DNA of 64,000 nucleotides from Bacteroidota bacterium. GTDB lineage: Bacteria > Bacteroidota > Bacteroidia > Bacteroidales > NBLH01. Position 1 is the stretch's first letter; every line of letters begins with the position of its first letter. Both the position numbers and the translations under genes were made by a program. The stretch is taken from contig JANYKN010000126.1 in assembly GCA_025361565.1 (NCBI GenBank), positions 173,700-237,699 on the forward strand, written 5' to 3'. Shown one piece after another: positions 8,413 through 18,915 of the stretch. Under the pieces are notes generated by a model. It was given only the letters and a program-made list of their open reading frames with translations, searched no databases and was not told where the DNA came from.

Positions 8413-9804
8413 ATGAAAATAACTTTGTATGGAGCAGCCGGCGATGTGACCGGTTCTGCTTATTATATTCAAACAGAATTAGCATCTTTTCTCATTGATT
8501 TTGGAACTTTTCAAGGCAGTAAAGAAGAGAATTCTCATAATAGCATATTTCCACCAATAGATTGCACAAAACTGAATGCGGTATTGTTAACACATGCCCA
8601 TCTTGACCATTCAGGCCGTTTGCCGTTGTTAACAAAACGAAATTATTCAAACCCCATTTATGCTACTCCTTCCACAATTGAATTGGCTGAACTGATTTTG
8701 CTCGATTCAGTAAAAGTACAAACAAGTGAACAGGAACGAATAAACCGCAAAAGAACTAAAATGGGGCTTCAACCAGAAGAAATGCCTTATTCAGAATCTG
8801 ATGTTCAGCAAGTTTTAAAACTCTTTAAGCCTATCCCATATAATCAATCTTTTGAAATTGCTCCCGGTTGCAATATCAGGGCACACGAGGCTGGTCATAT
8901 TTTAGGCTCGGTGAGTTATGAGTTAACCGTAAATGAAAATGGTTCTCAAAAAGTAATAGTATTTTCAGGTGACATTGGCCCTTATGATATGGCAATTATT
9001 CAGGATCCGATGCCATTTATAAAGGCTGATTTGGTTTTTATGGAATCAACTTATGGTGATAGAGATCATAAATCACAGGATGATACCTTAACCGAAGGGA
9101 TCGAATTAGTGAAAAAAGCAATAAAAAATAAAGGTAAGATTCTAGTTCCTGCATTTGCTATTGGAAGAACACAAGAATTGTTATACTATATGGCACGCGC
9201 AGTTGAAAGCGACAATTTGCCTACAATACCTATTTATCTTGACAGCCCAATGGGCATTGAAGCTTCAGAAATCTATGTTAAACACACAGAATTGTATGAT
9301 GATGAAGCATTGGATCTTTTAAAAAGAGGTATAATAAAAGGAGATTTATCGGGTATACATGTTTCAAAAACATCGGACGAATCAAAAGCGCTCAACAGTA
9401 TCGATGGGCCATGCATGATTATTGCAGGATCGGGAATGTGCAATGCGGGCCGAATCATGCACCATCTAAGGAATAATTTGCCAAATCCCCAAACTTCTTT
9501 GATGATTACAGGATACCAAGGCGAAGGAACTCTTGGTAGAAGACTTTTAGATGGAGCCAAAACAGTAAGAATTTTTGGTGAAGATATTGCCGTTAATGCT
9601 GAGGTTCACTCACTTAACGGATTAAGCGCCCATGCAGGCCAAAGCGATTTGTTGCGTTGGTTCGACAGAATTGCATCCACACATCCAAAACTGGTACTGT
9701 CACACGGCGAAGATCGTTCAAGAATTCCATTGGCAGAGATTATAGAGAAAAAATATGGAATCAAAGCTATTTTGCCTAAGTTTGGCGACGTAATTACATT
9801 ATAG
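8413..9804 (+). CDS. MBL-fold beta-CASP ribonuclease-like protein
   Basis: 463 residues. The metallo-beta-lactamase metal motif is HAHLDHSGRLP (residues about 60-70); further ligands are the His in AHEAGHILGSV and the Asp in FSGDIG. The beta-CASP insertion starts at MESTYGDRDH, continues with LVPAFAIGRTQELLYYM and ends with the final metal-binding histidines in LSAHAGQSDLLRW and VLSHGE. This is the architecture of CPSF73/YSH1-like RNA nucleases; bacterial relatives act in RNA processing, but the target of this branch is unknown. Single gene; 175 bases of non-coding DNA lie in front. Confidence 0.88.
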   Translation: MKITLYGAAGDVTGSAYYIQTELASFLIDFGTFQGSKEENSHNSIFPPIDCTKLNAVLLTHAHLDHSGRLPLLTKRNYSNPIYATPSTIELAELILLDSVKVQTSEQERINRKRTKMGLQPEEMPYSESDVQQVLKLFKPIPYNQSFEIAPGCNIRAHEAGHILGSVSYELTVNENGSQKVIVFSGDIGPYDMAIIQDPMPFIKADLVFMESTYGDRDHKSQDDTLTEGIELVKKAIKNKGKILVPAFAIGRTQELLYYMARAVESDNLPTIPIYLDSPMGIEASEIYVKHTELYDDEALDLLKRGIIKGDLSGIHVSKTSDESKALNSIDGPCMIIAGSGMCNAGRIMHHLRNNLPNPQTSLMITGYQGEGTLGRRLLDGAKTVRIFGEDIAVNAEVHSLNGLSAHAGQSDLLRWFDRIASTHPKLVLSHGEDRSRIPLAEIIEKKYGIKAILPKFGDVITL

Positions 9805-9908
9805 TGAATTGATATTTTTTGAAAATATTTAGTTAATTTATTCATCGAACTAAGAAGTGTGGACAAGAATTAGGTATTCACATTGTTATTATGTTTAATT
9901 TTTTAATG

Positions 9909-11846
9909 ATGAAGGAAAATACATTTTCACAAAAATTGCGTTACACGGCCGATAACTTTATTTCTAAAGGTTCAGTGAGTATCTTGCTGGGATTGGGAAT
10001 AATTTCGATGGGAGGAATTCTAATAGTTGCTTTAGTATCACTGGCAATGAATATGGATCCGTCGAAAAGTTTTTTTGATATGATTTGGATGTCGCTAATG
10101 GCAACATTTCAATCCAATTCCGTTCCTTTTACTCCGGCGCAGGGAAATGAGGAAGCCATTGCGTATATTATTCCTATGTTGTTGGTTACATTTCTTGGTT
10201 TTTTAGTTGTAAGTATTGTTATTGGTGCTGTTTCAAACGGATTAGAGCGTAAAATTGAATCTTTGCGTAAAGGTAAATCTTTGGTAGTTGAAAAGAATCA
10301 TTTTGTTATTCTTGGATGGTCGGAACAAATATTTACAATTATTTCTGAATTAGGGATGCATGCAAAGGAAATAAATGAAAAACATTGTGTTGTGATTATG
10401 GGTGACAAAGATAAAGTAGAGATGGAAGATGAAATTAAGACTAAAGTTGGCCATACTGAAAAATTACGGGTAGTTTGCCGCAATGGTAATGCTATTGAAC
10501 ATGCTGATTTGAAAATCGTAAATCTTGACAACTCCAGATCTATAATCTTGCTCACACCGGATGGAACTGAAGATCCAGACTCTCAGGTGATAAAAACTAT
10601 TCTGGCGATTACAAAAAATCAAAATCGAAGAAAAGAACCTTATAGCATAATTGCCGAAATGCGCGATGCAAAAAAAGCTGCTTTGGCCAAAATTGTGGGG
10701 AAAGACGAAGTTGAAATTATTTTAATCAGAGATTTTGTATCTAAAATAATTGCCCAAACTTATAGGCAGAAAGGACTTTCGGTAGTTTATACCGAGCTGC
10801 TGGAATATACAGGTACCGAAATCTATTTTAAAAATGAACCAGCTTTGATAGGGCAAACATTTAAAGATATTTTGTTTAAATATGAGCATAGTTCTGTTTT
10901 AGGTGTTTTCAATTCAATAACAAAGAAGATAATTCTCAATCTTCCAATGGATAGCATTTTTGGAAAGGATGATCAACTCATTGCTATTTCTGAAGGTGAA
11001 CATTCAATTCTGCTTTCTGGAAAAAATGAAAGCGATTATAATATTGAAAAAAACTTGATTGTTGATTTCCCTGAAAGTCCATTTCTTCCAGAAAAAATTC
11101 TTATTTTGGGATGGAATAGCAAGATAATCCGCATTATCAATGAGCTTGATAATTATACTTCTGCAAAGTCCGAACTTCTTGTTGTGGCAAATTTCAGTGA
11201 TGGTAAGGAAATACTGAAAAAAGATTGCAACAAGATAAAAAACATGAATATTGAATTCACCTGTGCTGATACAACTGAAAGGAGTGTACTTGATCGTTTG
11301 TTGGAAAAACCATATTCACACCTTATCTTACTTTGTGATGAAGATCAGGATATACAGGTAGCAGATTCAAAAACCATGGTAACACTTCTGCACCTGCGTG
11401 ATATTAAAGATAAAACAGGTAAGCATTTTTCAATTGTAAGTGAAATGAGGGACATTAGAAACCGCAATCTGGCTGAAGAAGCTGATGCAGTTGATGATTT
11501 TGTTGTGAGTGGAAGCCTGATTAGCTTGTATATTACTCAATTATCTGAAAATAGATACCTTAATGCAGTATTCGAAGATTTATTTGATCCAAACGGTTCC
11601 GAAATATATTTGAAATCAGCATCTAACTTTGTAAAATTAAATACTGATGTCAGTTTTTTTACGGTTTTGAAAGCTGCTGCAGACAAAGGTCAGGTTGCTA
11701 TTGGCTACAAAATTGAAAATAAAATAGTTAACGATAATCCAGAAAAAAACCATGGAATTGTAATTAATCCATTTAAAACAGATAAAATAAAATTCACCGA
11801 ACAGGATTGTATCATATTACTGGCGCCTCATCAGGTTGTTAGCTGA
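9909..11846 (+). CDS. CASTOR/POLLUX-like putative ion channel
   Basis: About 645 residues from the ATG at 9909; ATGs at 9891 and 9906 add only a few residues. Two membrane helices near residues 25-50 and 85-112 bracket a pore-like loop. The rest is cytoplasmic with two RCK-like (TrkA-N) Rossmann domains: the first begins HFVILGWSEQIFTIISELG, the second KILILGWNSKIIRIINELD, each followed by a TrkA-C-like segment. Plant relatives CASTOR and POLLUX are nuclear-envelope cation channels; bacterial homologues are thought to conduct ions gated by ligand binding to the RCK ring. It ends 45 bases before the stop of the convergent giant activase gene. Confidence 0.85.
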   Translation: MKENTFSQKLRYTADNFISKGSVSILLGLGIISMGGILIVALVSLAMNMDPSKSFFDMIWMSLMATFQSNSVPFTPAQGNEEAIAYIIPMLLVTFLGFLVVSIVIGAVSNGLERKIESLRKGKSLVVEKNHFVILGWSEQIFTIISELGMHAKEINEKHCVVIMGDKDKVEMEDEIKTKVGHTEKLRVVCRNGNAIEHADLKIVNLDNSRSIILLTPDGTEDPDSQVIKTILAITKNQNRRKEPYSIIAEMRDAKKAALAKIVGKDEVEIILIRDFVSKIIAQTYRQKGLSVVYTELLEYTGTEIYFKNEPALIGQTFKDILFKYEHSSVLGVFNSITKKIILNLPMDSIFGKDDQLIAISEGEHSILLSGKNESDYNIEKNLIVDFPESPFLPEKILILGWNSKIIRIINELDNYTSAKSELLVVANFSDGKEILKKDCNKIKNMNIEFTCADTTERSVLDRLLEKPYSHLILLCDEDQDIQVADSKTMVTLLHLRDIKDKTGKHFSIVSEMRDIRNRNLAEEADAVDDFVVSGSLISLYITQLSENRYLNAVFEDLFDPNGSEIYLKSASNFVKLNTDVSFFTVLKAAADKGQVAIGYKIENKIVNDNPEKNHGIVINPFKTDKIKFTEQDCIILLAPHQVVS

Positions 11847-11891
11847 TGCAAAATTGTTATCTCATTAAAAGATAGTTTCTTCATTTATGTA

Positions 11892-14800
11892 TCAAAACTT
11901 TTGTTGAATTGAAGCTTCTATTTTTGGTACTTCAATTTTCGGGTTTCCGTTTTTTGGTGCTTCAATATTTTGTATTTCAAATTTTTGCATCTTTATTTTG
12001 TATTCATTCACTTGGTGCATAAATGCTTCAAAACGTGTATCAACACCAATGTTTCCATGACCGTCATAGGCAAAATTCTCCCAGGGTAATCCATTGTGGT
12101 TTTTCCTCAAATTACTGGAAACGGTACAATTGATAGTTCCAGGCATACAAGTAAACGGTAGAATATTTACAACACCAGAAATGTGTTTTTCTGCAAGCAA
12201 TACGGCTGTACCAATTGCCAAAGGAGGATCTCCGTCATAATCTTTGTGGATATATTCACCGCAATGCTCAAGCATTTCTTCTACTTCAACCTCTTGGGCA
12301 AGTTTATAAATACTTGGAAGGCTTCCCGTAATTTTCTTTTCAATTGCTTTTTGAAAAAATCGCTGAATTTTTGCTTTAACAAGATTCTTAACATCACCTT
12401 TCCATCTACTGTCGCGGATAAATCGTATTGTTGAATAATTTACCCATTCGGCAAAAGGAGCCATAAAAGTTTCTGCTCCTAAATCTTCAAGCCGTTTTAC
12501 CAAATAATTTGAGCAGTATGGGTTGTCCCGCATAAAAATTTCACCAACTATTGCCACAACAGGCTTTTTGATAGAATTGTCAATTGAAACCGCTTGGAAA
12601 TCAATTGCAGCCTTTTTTAATGTTCCAGTAATGTTTTTACTTCCATTCTCAACACATTTTATAATTGCATTTAAATGTTTTTCATAAACTTTATCCGAAG
12701 TTCCTTTAATTAGTTCATATGGACGTGTTTGCTCGAGCATTTTTCTTATCAGATCGGTTGCTACAAGGCCTTTCCAACAAACAGTTCTCCATTTCAATGA
12801 ATAGCCGGGGGCAATACTGGCGTATGAATCTTCATTACTCGGATGCACAATCTTAACATCCCTGAAACCCAAATTGTCAAAAATGATTCGGTGCAATTTG
12901 TTGTATTCGCCAAAACGGCAAGGGCCATTGTGGTCGGGCATAAAAAAGCTTACTTTTTTAGGATCAACTCCAGGTTCCAATAGTTTTTTTATAAAACTTC
13001 CCGTTGTAGCTATCAGTGGAAAACACTCTTGCCCGTCGGTATATTTTCTGCCCAATTCAATATCTTCTTCGTTTTGCATTGGAAGTACTTCGCTTGGAAT
13101 GCCACAACTGCGGGTTGCTGCAGACAAAATATGCACAGCATCGCGGGCATAAGGAAAATATAAGGTTCTTTGCTCCAAATCTTTATTTTCATTATGGTTT
13201 AATGCTACAGGGTTAATTACTTCGTTTGAAGATTTTGATCCCTCCCATCCTTTTAGGCTATCCATGAAAGCTTCAATACGTGTAATCATACCTGCATCTG
13301 CACTATGTTCATCCACTTCGAGATGTAGAAATGGCTTGCCATTTAGTTCATTTTTAACAAAATGGAGTAGAAATGAATCAGGGCCACAGCGAAAATTGCT
13401 GACATATATTGCAAATAGGTTTTTTTGCTTAGCTATATATTTTGCTGCAGCAACAATTTTTTGTCCGTTAGGCCAGTACATGCCAGGATAGGTGTCGAAT
13501 ACCTTTTCTTCTGCAAGCGGAAGAAAATCAATTGGAATAGGCTCTACACCCATATTTAAAAGCTTTTTAACCAATCTAAGATTTAATGCCGGATCACCTG
13601 TATTGTATGATCTTCCAAGAATCACAACTTTCCGCTGATCGGTCGGAAGCCCTTTCATTACTTCCCTTCCCTTAATTATTATTTGCTTCTCAAACTGCTG
13701 CTGTGCTTCATTTGCCTTATCGATTGCCTTATTAACAATTCCTTTTGGCAGATTGAACCGTTCATTGAAATAATCTTGTAGTTCTTTTCGAAGAACCCTA
13801 TCGAAATAGCGAAAATGCAAAGCAGGATAAATTAATTTCTCCCGGATTTTTTCATCAGTAAAAGCTGCCTTTAAAAGATAAGGGTGCGATTGTATCCATG
13901 GGCAATTGGCGTTGTTTGTCGGATTTTCTTTTGTTCCTTGTGCATTGACAATAAACGGAACAAAAACGAAATCTACGTTTTTTTCTAAAAGGTTCAGTAC
14001 ATGGCCATGAATAAGCTCAACTGGCATACAAGTTTCAGAAACCATGGTTTCGAGCGAATTTGTAATTATATCCCTGTCCGTCGGATCTGAAAGAACAACG
14101 TTAAAACCCAAATCTGAAAAGAAGGTCTGCCAAAAAGGAAAATTCTGGTAATAGATTGTTAATCCCCTTGGAATACCAACTGATTTTCGATCTGCAATTT
14201 TTTCAGATTTGAAATTGGCTAAAAGCAAAGCCTCCCTTTCTTCAAAATGGTTTGGTAATTTTGATTCTTCTTTTTTCCTATCGGCAAATTCATATCTATC
14301 GCAAATACCGCCATAATATAAAGGTTTCTTTTCACCATCAACAATTATCCTTTTAATTTCGCAGTGATTTGTGCAATGTTTACAAACAAAATTACTGGAT
14401 TGGTAAGTAGTTTGGCTCACTTCAAATCCTTTAAATTTTGATTTTTCGCCTTTAGGCTTGTTTTCTCTGGCTAAAATTGCAGCGCCAATAGCTCCAGTAA
14501 TATCAAAATGTGGTGGAATATGAATTTGTTTACCCGTTACTTGCTCAAAGGCTGCTACAACTGCTTTATTGTTAGTAACTCCCCCCTGAAAGAAAATTTT
14601 ATTCCCAATAGGTTTGTCCCTAACAACCCGGTTTAAGTAATTGTAAACAATAGAATAAGCCAGACCACCAATCAAATTATCCTTTGGAGTACCTTTTTGT
14701 TGATGGGTGTTCAAATCACTTTCCATAAAAACTGTGCATCGCTCACCCAGTTTAGCTGGAGAATCCGCGGAGAGCCCAAGATTTCCAAATTCATTGTTTA

Positions 14801-16181
14801 TCTGAATACCAAGTTTATCGGCTTGCTCTTCAAGAAAAGAGCCTGTTCCTGCGGCGCATACTTTATTCATTTCAAAATCAACAATAACACCACCAGATAT
14901 TCTTATATATTTAGAATCCTGTCCACCAATTTCAAAAATGGTATCAACTTCAGGATCAATAGAAATTGCAGCTGTGGCCTGACAAGTAATTTCATTTTGG
15001 ATATTATCCGCACCTATAAAATCACCAGTCAAATACCTTCCTGAGCCGGTGGTTCCAGCTGCAACAATAATAACTTTTTTACCAATTTCAGCTCCAACTT
15101 CTGCTAAACCTCGTTTAATAGCTTCAAGTGGTTTGCTTGCTGTTGGCAGATATCGGCGCGCCAACACTCGGTTCTGATCATCTATAATAGCAATATTGGT
15201 GCTAAGCGAACCAACATCAACACCAAGATATGCTCTTACACCCATTTGACCGTTTAGCTCATAAGTCTCCTTTACAATCTGATGTTTTTTATCAGTTAGT
15301 TTTGGTAAAAACTGATGCTCGCTATTACCGTTTTTTAAATATTCATTCAGTTTTGACAAGCTTATTTCACCCTCTGATAACTTATTGTTTTCCAGTACAT
15401 ATAGTACGGCTCCAATAGCTCCCATCGAAGCATAATGTTTAGGTACGATTAGTTCTCCGGGCATCAGGTTGTAAACTTCAGTAAAAGCCCTCACCATACC
15501 TGCGTTTGCTGCCACACCACCTTGAAATATAACTGGTTTTTGGAGGCTTTTCCCCTTTCCAAGCGTACTTTTAAAGTTTCGGGCAACGGCAAAACAAAGT
15601 CCTGCAATTATATCATGCACAGGAGTTGCAACTTGTTGTAAGTGTATCATGTCGCTTTTGGCAAAAACTGAACATCGACCTGCTATACGTGGTGGTTCTT
15701 TTGAAAGAAGTGCAAGCCTGCCAAACTCATTCTCAATTGAAACTCCAATACGTTTGGCTTGTTGATCAAGAAATGAACCGGTACCTGCGGCACAAAGGCT
15801 GTTCATCGTAAAATCGGAAAGTTTGGCACCTTCATTAAATTTTTCTTCTTCCAAAAAAAGCAATTTTGAATCTTCACCTCCCATTTCAATAACTGTTCTT
15901 GCTTGTGGGAAAAGTTCGACAACCGCTTTCGACTGTGCAACAATTTCATTAACAGCAATACCGTTAAGTAATTCTGCTGCCAGTTTGCCTCCTGTTCCTG
16001 TAAAGGCAATAATTCCAGAAAATGAATTGTCGTTTTGGATTATCTGTTTTAACCTGGTTTCTAGGGCTAGGAAGGGGCGTCCGTGGCAAAAATCGTAATA
16101 TTCTTCAATTATTTGTTTATTACTATCTAAAACAACCGTATTAACAGAGATAGATCCGATATCTGCACCAATATATTTCAT
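11892..16181 (-). CDS. Giant acyl-CoA dehydratase activase-like protein (two ASKHA domains plus HgdB-like part)
   Basis: 1429 residues. Two tandem BadF/HgdC-type ATPase domains occupy about residues 1-270 and 315-590; each starts with the phosphate-1 motif (IGADIGSISVNT; LGVDVGSLSTNI) and each has the CAAGTGSFL segment whose cysteine holds the bridging [4Fe-4S] cluster in HgdC. A cysteine cluster (CKHCTNHC, then GGIC) lies near residues 597-625, followed by DUF2229/HgdB-like regions (PRGLTIYYQNFPFWQTFF). Activators drive ATP-coupled electron transfer to 2-hydroxyacyl-CoA dehydratases or benzoyl-CoA reductase-like enzymes. No separate dehydratase subunits lie nearby, so the partner is unknown and the role of this fused class is not settled. 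A short IEAP/IEVP repeat ends the protein. Confidence 0.88.
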   Translation of the reverse strand: MKYIGADIGSISVNTVVLDSNKQIIEEYYDFCHGRPFLALETRLKQIIQNDNSFSGIIAFTGTGGKLAAELLNGIAVNEIVAQSKAVVELFPQARTVIEMGGEDSKLLFLEEEKFNEGAKLSDFTMNSLCAAGTGSFLDQQAKRIGVSIENEFGRLALLSKEPPRIAGRCSVFAKSDMIHLQQVATPVHDIIAGLCFAVARNFKSTLGKGKSLQKPVIFQGGVAANAGMVRAFTEVYNLMPGELIVPKHYASMGAIGAVLYVLENNKLSEGEISLSKLNEYLKNGNSEHQFLPKLTDKKHQIVKETYELNGQMGVRAYLGVDVGSLSTNIAIIDDQNRVLARRYLPTASKPLEAIKRGLAEVGAEIGKKVIIVAAGTTGSGRYLTGDFIGADNIQNEITCQATAAISIDPEVDTIFEIGGQDSKYIRISGGVIVDFEMNKVCAAGTGSFLEEQADKLGIQINNEFGNLGLSADSPAKLGERCTVFMESDLNTHQQKGTPKDNLIGGLAYSIVYNYLNRVVRDKPIGNKIFFQGGVTNNKAVVAAFEQVTGKQIHIPPHFDITGAIGAAILARENKPKGEKSKFKGFEVSQTTYQSSNFVCKHCTNHCEIKRIIVDGEKKPLYYGGICDRYEFADRKKEESKLPNHFEEREALLLANFKSEKIADRKSVGIPRGLTIYYQNFPFWQTFFSDLGFNVVLSDPTDRDIITNSLETMVSETCMPVELIHGHVLNLLEKNVDFVFVPFIVNAQGTKENPTNNANCPWIQSHPYLLKAAFTDEKIREKLIYPALHFRYFDRVLRKELQDYFNERFNLPKGIVNKAIDKANEAQQQFEKQIIIKGREVMKGLPTDQRKVVILGRSYNTGDPALNLRLVKKLLNMGVEPIPIDFLPLAEEKVFDTYPGMYWPNGQKIVAAAKYIAKQKNLFAIYVSNFRCGPDSFLLHFVKNELNGKPFLHLEVDEHSADAGMITRIEAFMDSLKGWEGSKSSNEVINPVALNHNENKDLEQRTLYFPYARDAVHILSAATRSCGIPSEVLPMQNEEDIELGRKYTDGQECFPLIATTGSFIKKLLEPGVDPKKVSFFMPDHNGPCRFGEYNKLHRIIFDNLGFRDVKIVHPSNEDSYASIAPGYSLKWRTVCWKGLVATDLIRKMLEQTRPYELIKGTSDKVYEKHLNAIIKCVENGSKNITGTLKKAAIDFQAVSIDNSIKKPVVAIVGEIFMRDNPYCSNYLVKRLEDLGAETFMAPFAEWVNYSTIRFIRDSRWKGDVKNLVKAKIQRFFQKAIEKKITGSLPSIYKLAQEVEVEEMLEHCGEYIHKDYDGDPPLAIGTAVLLAEKHISGVVNILPFTCMPGTINCTVSSNLRKNHNGLPWENFAYDGHGNIGVDTRFEAFMHQVNEYKIKMQKFEIQNIEAPKNGNPKIEVPKIEASIQQKF

Positions 16182-16307
16182 AGCGGTTTAGTTTTTAAAA
16201 TGGTTTACAATTGGCAAGTTAAAAAATAAATGCCATTTTAGTCATCATAAAGTTAAAAACTAGTCTTATTTCATTTTAATCTAAATTAAAATTGATGTTT
16301 CAATATA

Positions 16308-16315
16308 CAAATTTA
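16308..16315 (-). promoter_or_regulatory. Candidate promoter for the giant activase gene
   Basis: On the minus strand TAAATTTG fits the TAnnTTTG consensus and a TTG lies 20 bases upstream (16336-16338). The leader would be about 120 bases. Confidence 0.45.
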
Positions 16316-16402
16316 CGATATATTGTTTTGAAAGTCAAGAAACTATTTGTATAGCTAAGATATTTATAATGTGTATTTTGCATATAATTTGCCATTGATT
16401 GT

Positions 16403-16440
16403 TGAAATAAAAAAACCGTTAGAAATATTCACTAACGGTT
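16403..16440 (-). terminator. Intrinsic terminator of the DUF4139 gene
   Basis: On the minus strand AACCGTTAG-tgaatattt-CTAACGGTT (nine paired bases) is followed by a T-run. It lies just after the stop of the MuiA-like gene. Confidence 0.85.
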
Positions 16441-16460
16441 CTTATTCTTTCATTATTTGA

Positions 16461-18098
16461 TTAAAATTTCCTAACTGCCCTTTGCTTCATTTGTTGTATT
16501 TCAACAGTTTGATTTTTTGAGTATTTAATAGAAAATGTTAATATCATTTTTTTTGATTCGCCTGAATTTAAATGATATTTCCATTTGACTTCACCTGTAA
16601 CTGGATTAAAATCAGCTTGCGAAATTTCAATTTCTTTCACTTCAATGTCGCTGTTACTGCTGATTGGAATTTGATCCAAAATTTCAATATCAATAGGAGT
16701 GTTCCTGTTGTTCTTGGCAACCAGTTCAAACGAAAGTGTTTCTTTTAATTTGGTTCCAATCAATTGTTTGCTGCTATATTCCTTAAGTTTTGTGCGAGTA
16801 ACCAGCACTTTTTCATCACGGCCAAGTGAAATATCAAGTGTATCTTTTACATTGCGCGTTTTAATCAATGACTGGCCTAAAAATGTGCCTTTAAAATAAA
16901 TATTGGCATAACCATCTATCAGATTCAAGTTTTCCCAGCCTGTAATTCTTCCCAATAGAAAAACACCTTTGTCAAGTTTAGTTACAGCAAAATGTTTAAA
17001 AGTAGCAGGTAAAGTGTATTTCTCAATCTCAACCACATAAGGCTTGTCATCGGCAGGTATACTATAATTAGATTTAATATCAAATTCAGTATTTAAATCA
17101 GGGATGTCAAGTTCGTCGAAAGCCTCAGGTACTTGCTCATTATTTAGTGCTGGGCCATTTTGCTGAACAATATTGTCTGTTATCATGTTTTGCACATAGC
17201 CCATTCCTTTACCTTCATCATACTGGTTGTTTGCGGTATAATAATCTAAATACCAAGGTTTTAATTCAGGGGTATTTATACTTAGTGATGGATCTGCGAT
17301 GGATAGTTTTATTTTAATATCATCCCATGGAATACCAGTATTATTAAATACTTCGGCTTTATATATTAGTTCAATCGGATTGTTCAAATCATCGGCTTTT
17401 ATATCGTAACCCGGCACCCAACCTGCATTTGAAACCATATATTGAAGTTTAACTTCGGCTTTTTTTTCATCATCACACGAAACTAAAATATTCACCTCCG
17501 ATTCGCTATAAACTGACCTGGTATTCACTTCGCTAAGTTCATTGGTGTATTTAGTGGACATGTTGCTTAACTCCGTATTTCTTTTTTCGAGTTTGGCCAC
17601 TTTTTTATTAATTTCCATCATTCGCTGCCTGAAAAAATCAGCACTTTGTTTAAGTTCAGCAATTGGGACCCCGGCTGTAGATCCGCCAATAGATTTATTG
17701 GAAATAATCATTTCTTTTTCAATAGCATAAGCATCTATGTCATCTTTATTCATTCGAAGTTCATCTTCAATAATTGCCAGTGAATCTTTAAGTATTTGAA
17801 TTACAGGAAGTTCATTCTTTTTTGTAAGATAATTCAATTTTGTAGATATACTCAATACTGATAACTCAATATCTGCAGAAACCCTGATGCTTTTATTGTC
17901 GAGATAAGGCGAAAGCCCTTTGAAAATGATTAGGTTATTCCCTTTTTTAAAGTTGACACTTCCGGTTCTTTCAAGTTCAGCTCCATTTAAATAAATAGTT
18001 GCAGCCTTTTCTTTCGAAACTATCAAGTGAGTTGTTGCTTCTTGTGCATGTATGGATAAAAGCAGCAACAAATTTAAAAGTAATAATAATATTTTCAT
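16461..18098 (-). CDS. Mucoidy inhibitor MuiA-like DUF4139 protein
   Basis: 545 residues from the ATG at 18098, which gives a signal peptide (MKILLLLLNLLLLLSIHA); the frame is open to 18152, but the 18 extra residues would displace the signal. The N-terminal part (VSKEKAATIYLNGAELERTGSVNF) is the DUF4140 domain; a coiled-coil of about 80 residues follows (RMMEINKKVAKLEKRNTELS), then the DUF4139 beta-rich domain with the recurring VSNAGWVPGYDIKAD motif near residue 215. The family was named for a mucoidy effect in other bacteria; its molecular role is unknown. Probably periplasmic. It ends at a strong terminator. Confidence 0.82.
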   Translation of the reverse strand: MKILLLLLNLLLLLSIHAQEATTHLIVSKEKAATIYLNGAELERTGSVNFKKGNNLIIFKGLSPYLDNKSIRVSADIELSVLSISTKLNYLTKKNELPVIQILKDSLAIIEDELRMNKDDIDAYAIEKEMIISNKSIGGSTAGVPIAELKQSADFFRQRMMEINKKVAKLEKRNTELSNMSTKYTNELSEVNTRSVYSESEVNILVSCDDEKKAEVKLQYMVSNAGWVPGYDIKADDLNNPIELIYKAEVFNNTGIPWDDIKIKLSIADPSLSINTPELKPWYLDYYTANNQYDEGKGMGYVQNMITDNIVQQNGPALNNEQVPEAFDELDIPDLNTEFDIKSNYSIPADDKPYVVEIEKYTLPATFKHFAVTKLDKGVFLLGRITGWENLNLIDGYANIYFKGTFLGQSLIKTRNVKDTLDISLGRDEKVLVTRTKLKEYSSKQLIGTKLKETLSFELVAKNNRNTPIDIEILDQIPISSNSDIEVKEIEISQADFNPVTGEVKWKYHLNSGESKKMILTFSIKYSKNQTVEIQQMKQRAVRKF

Positions 18099-18248
18099 GT
18101 CTCCAATTTTATTAAATTTAAAGTGAAATTTTATAAAGGCCAGAAATACCAATGATTCTATAAATTATTGTTGTATTTTAGAATAGTGGTAATTGAATAA
18201 TTGCCAATTCATTTTCTATTTTATTTACTTTTTCATGCATCTAAGCAT

Positions 18249-18638
18249 TCAATCATTCAATTTATCATAATGATGTTTAGCTACTGCAAATTCTATGGCT
18301 ACCCGCAATGCTGATTGATAGATCGGCTTCATTAAAAAGCCATAAGTGTTTTTATAAATTGCATTTTTTATCGTAGGTTCCTCAATATCACTAGTAATAT
18401 AAATCACGGGTACATCAAAAGAACGATGAATTTCCCTTGCAGCTTCAATCCCATTTATCTCTCCTAAAAGGTGGATATCCATTAAAACTACATCTGGTTT
18501 TGTTATTTTGCATAAGTTGATTGCATCAACACCTGAATGAGAAATTCCTGTGAGTTCATAACCCAATTGCTTTATAAACATTTCAAAAATGGTGCAAAGC
18601 ATTTTATCATCTTCAACTATTAAAATTTTTTTAGCCAC
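18249..18638 (-). CDS. Single-domain response regulator (CheY-like)
   Basis: 129 residues, one receiver domain and no output domain. Acidic pair Asp10-Asp11 (IVEDDKM), phospho-acceptor Asp54 (VVLMDIHL), the conserved Thr in VIYITSDIEE and the Lys in GFLMKPIYQS are all present, so phosphorylation should work. No histidine kinase is nearby. Its target must therefore be elsewhere in the genome or act by protein binding. The neighbour upstream on the minus strand is absent; coaX diverges after 277 bases of non-coding DNA. Confidence 0.9.
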   Translation of the reverse strand: MAKKILIVEDDKMLCTIFEMFIKQLGYELTGISHSGVDAINLCKITKPDVVLMDIHLLGEINGIEAAREIHRSFDVPVIYITSDIEEPTIKNAIYKNTYGFLMKPIYQSALRVAIEFAVAKHHYDKLND

Positions 18639-18915
18639 TTTAAACTATTCTTTAATACTAATTTAGGATATCTTATACAATATTACCTATTTTTCCTTTA
18701 ACATTTTAATAAATCACTCTTAATTTAATAATAACCCAAAAGCAAATTTGAAATTCACAAATTATAAAATGCTTAATACACAGATGTCTGCATCAATTTA
18801 ATCTTTCAGTAATTCTACTATTATTTGATTTGAACAAAATTATATTTCAATCAAATGATTAAACATAGTAAAAAAATATGAAATTTGTAGAATCGCATTA
18901 AATTATTTATAATTA

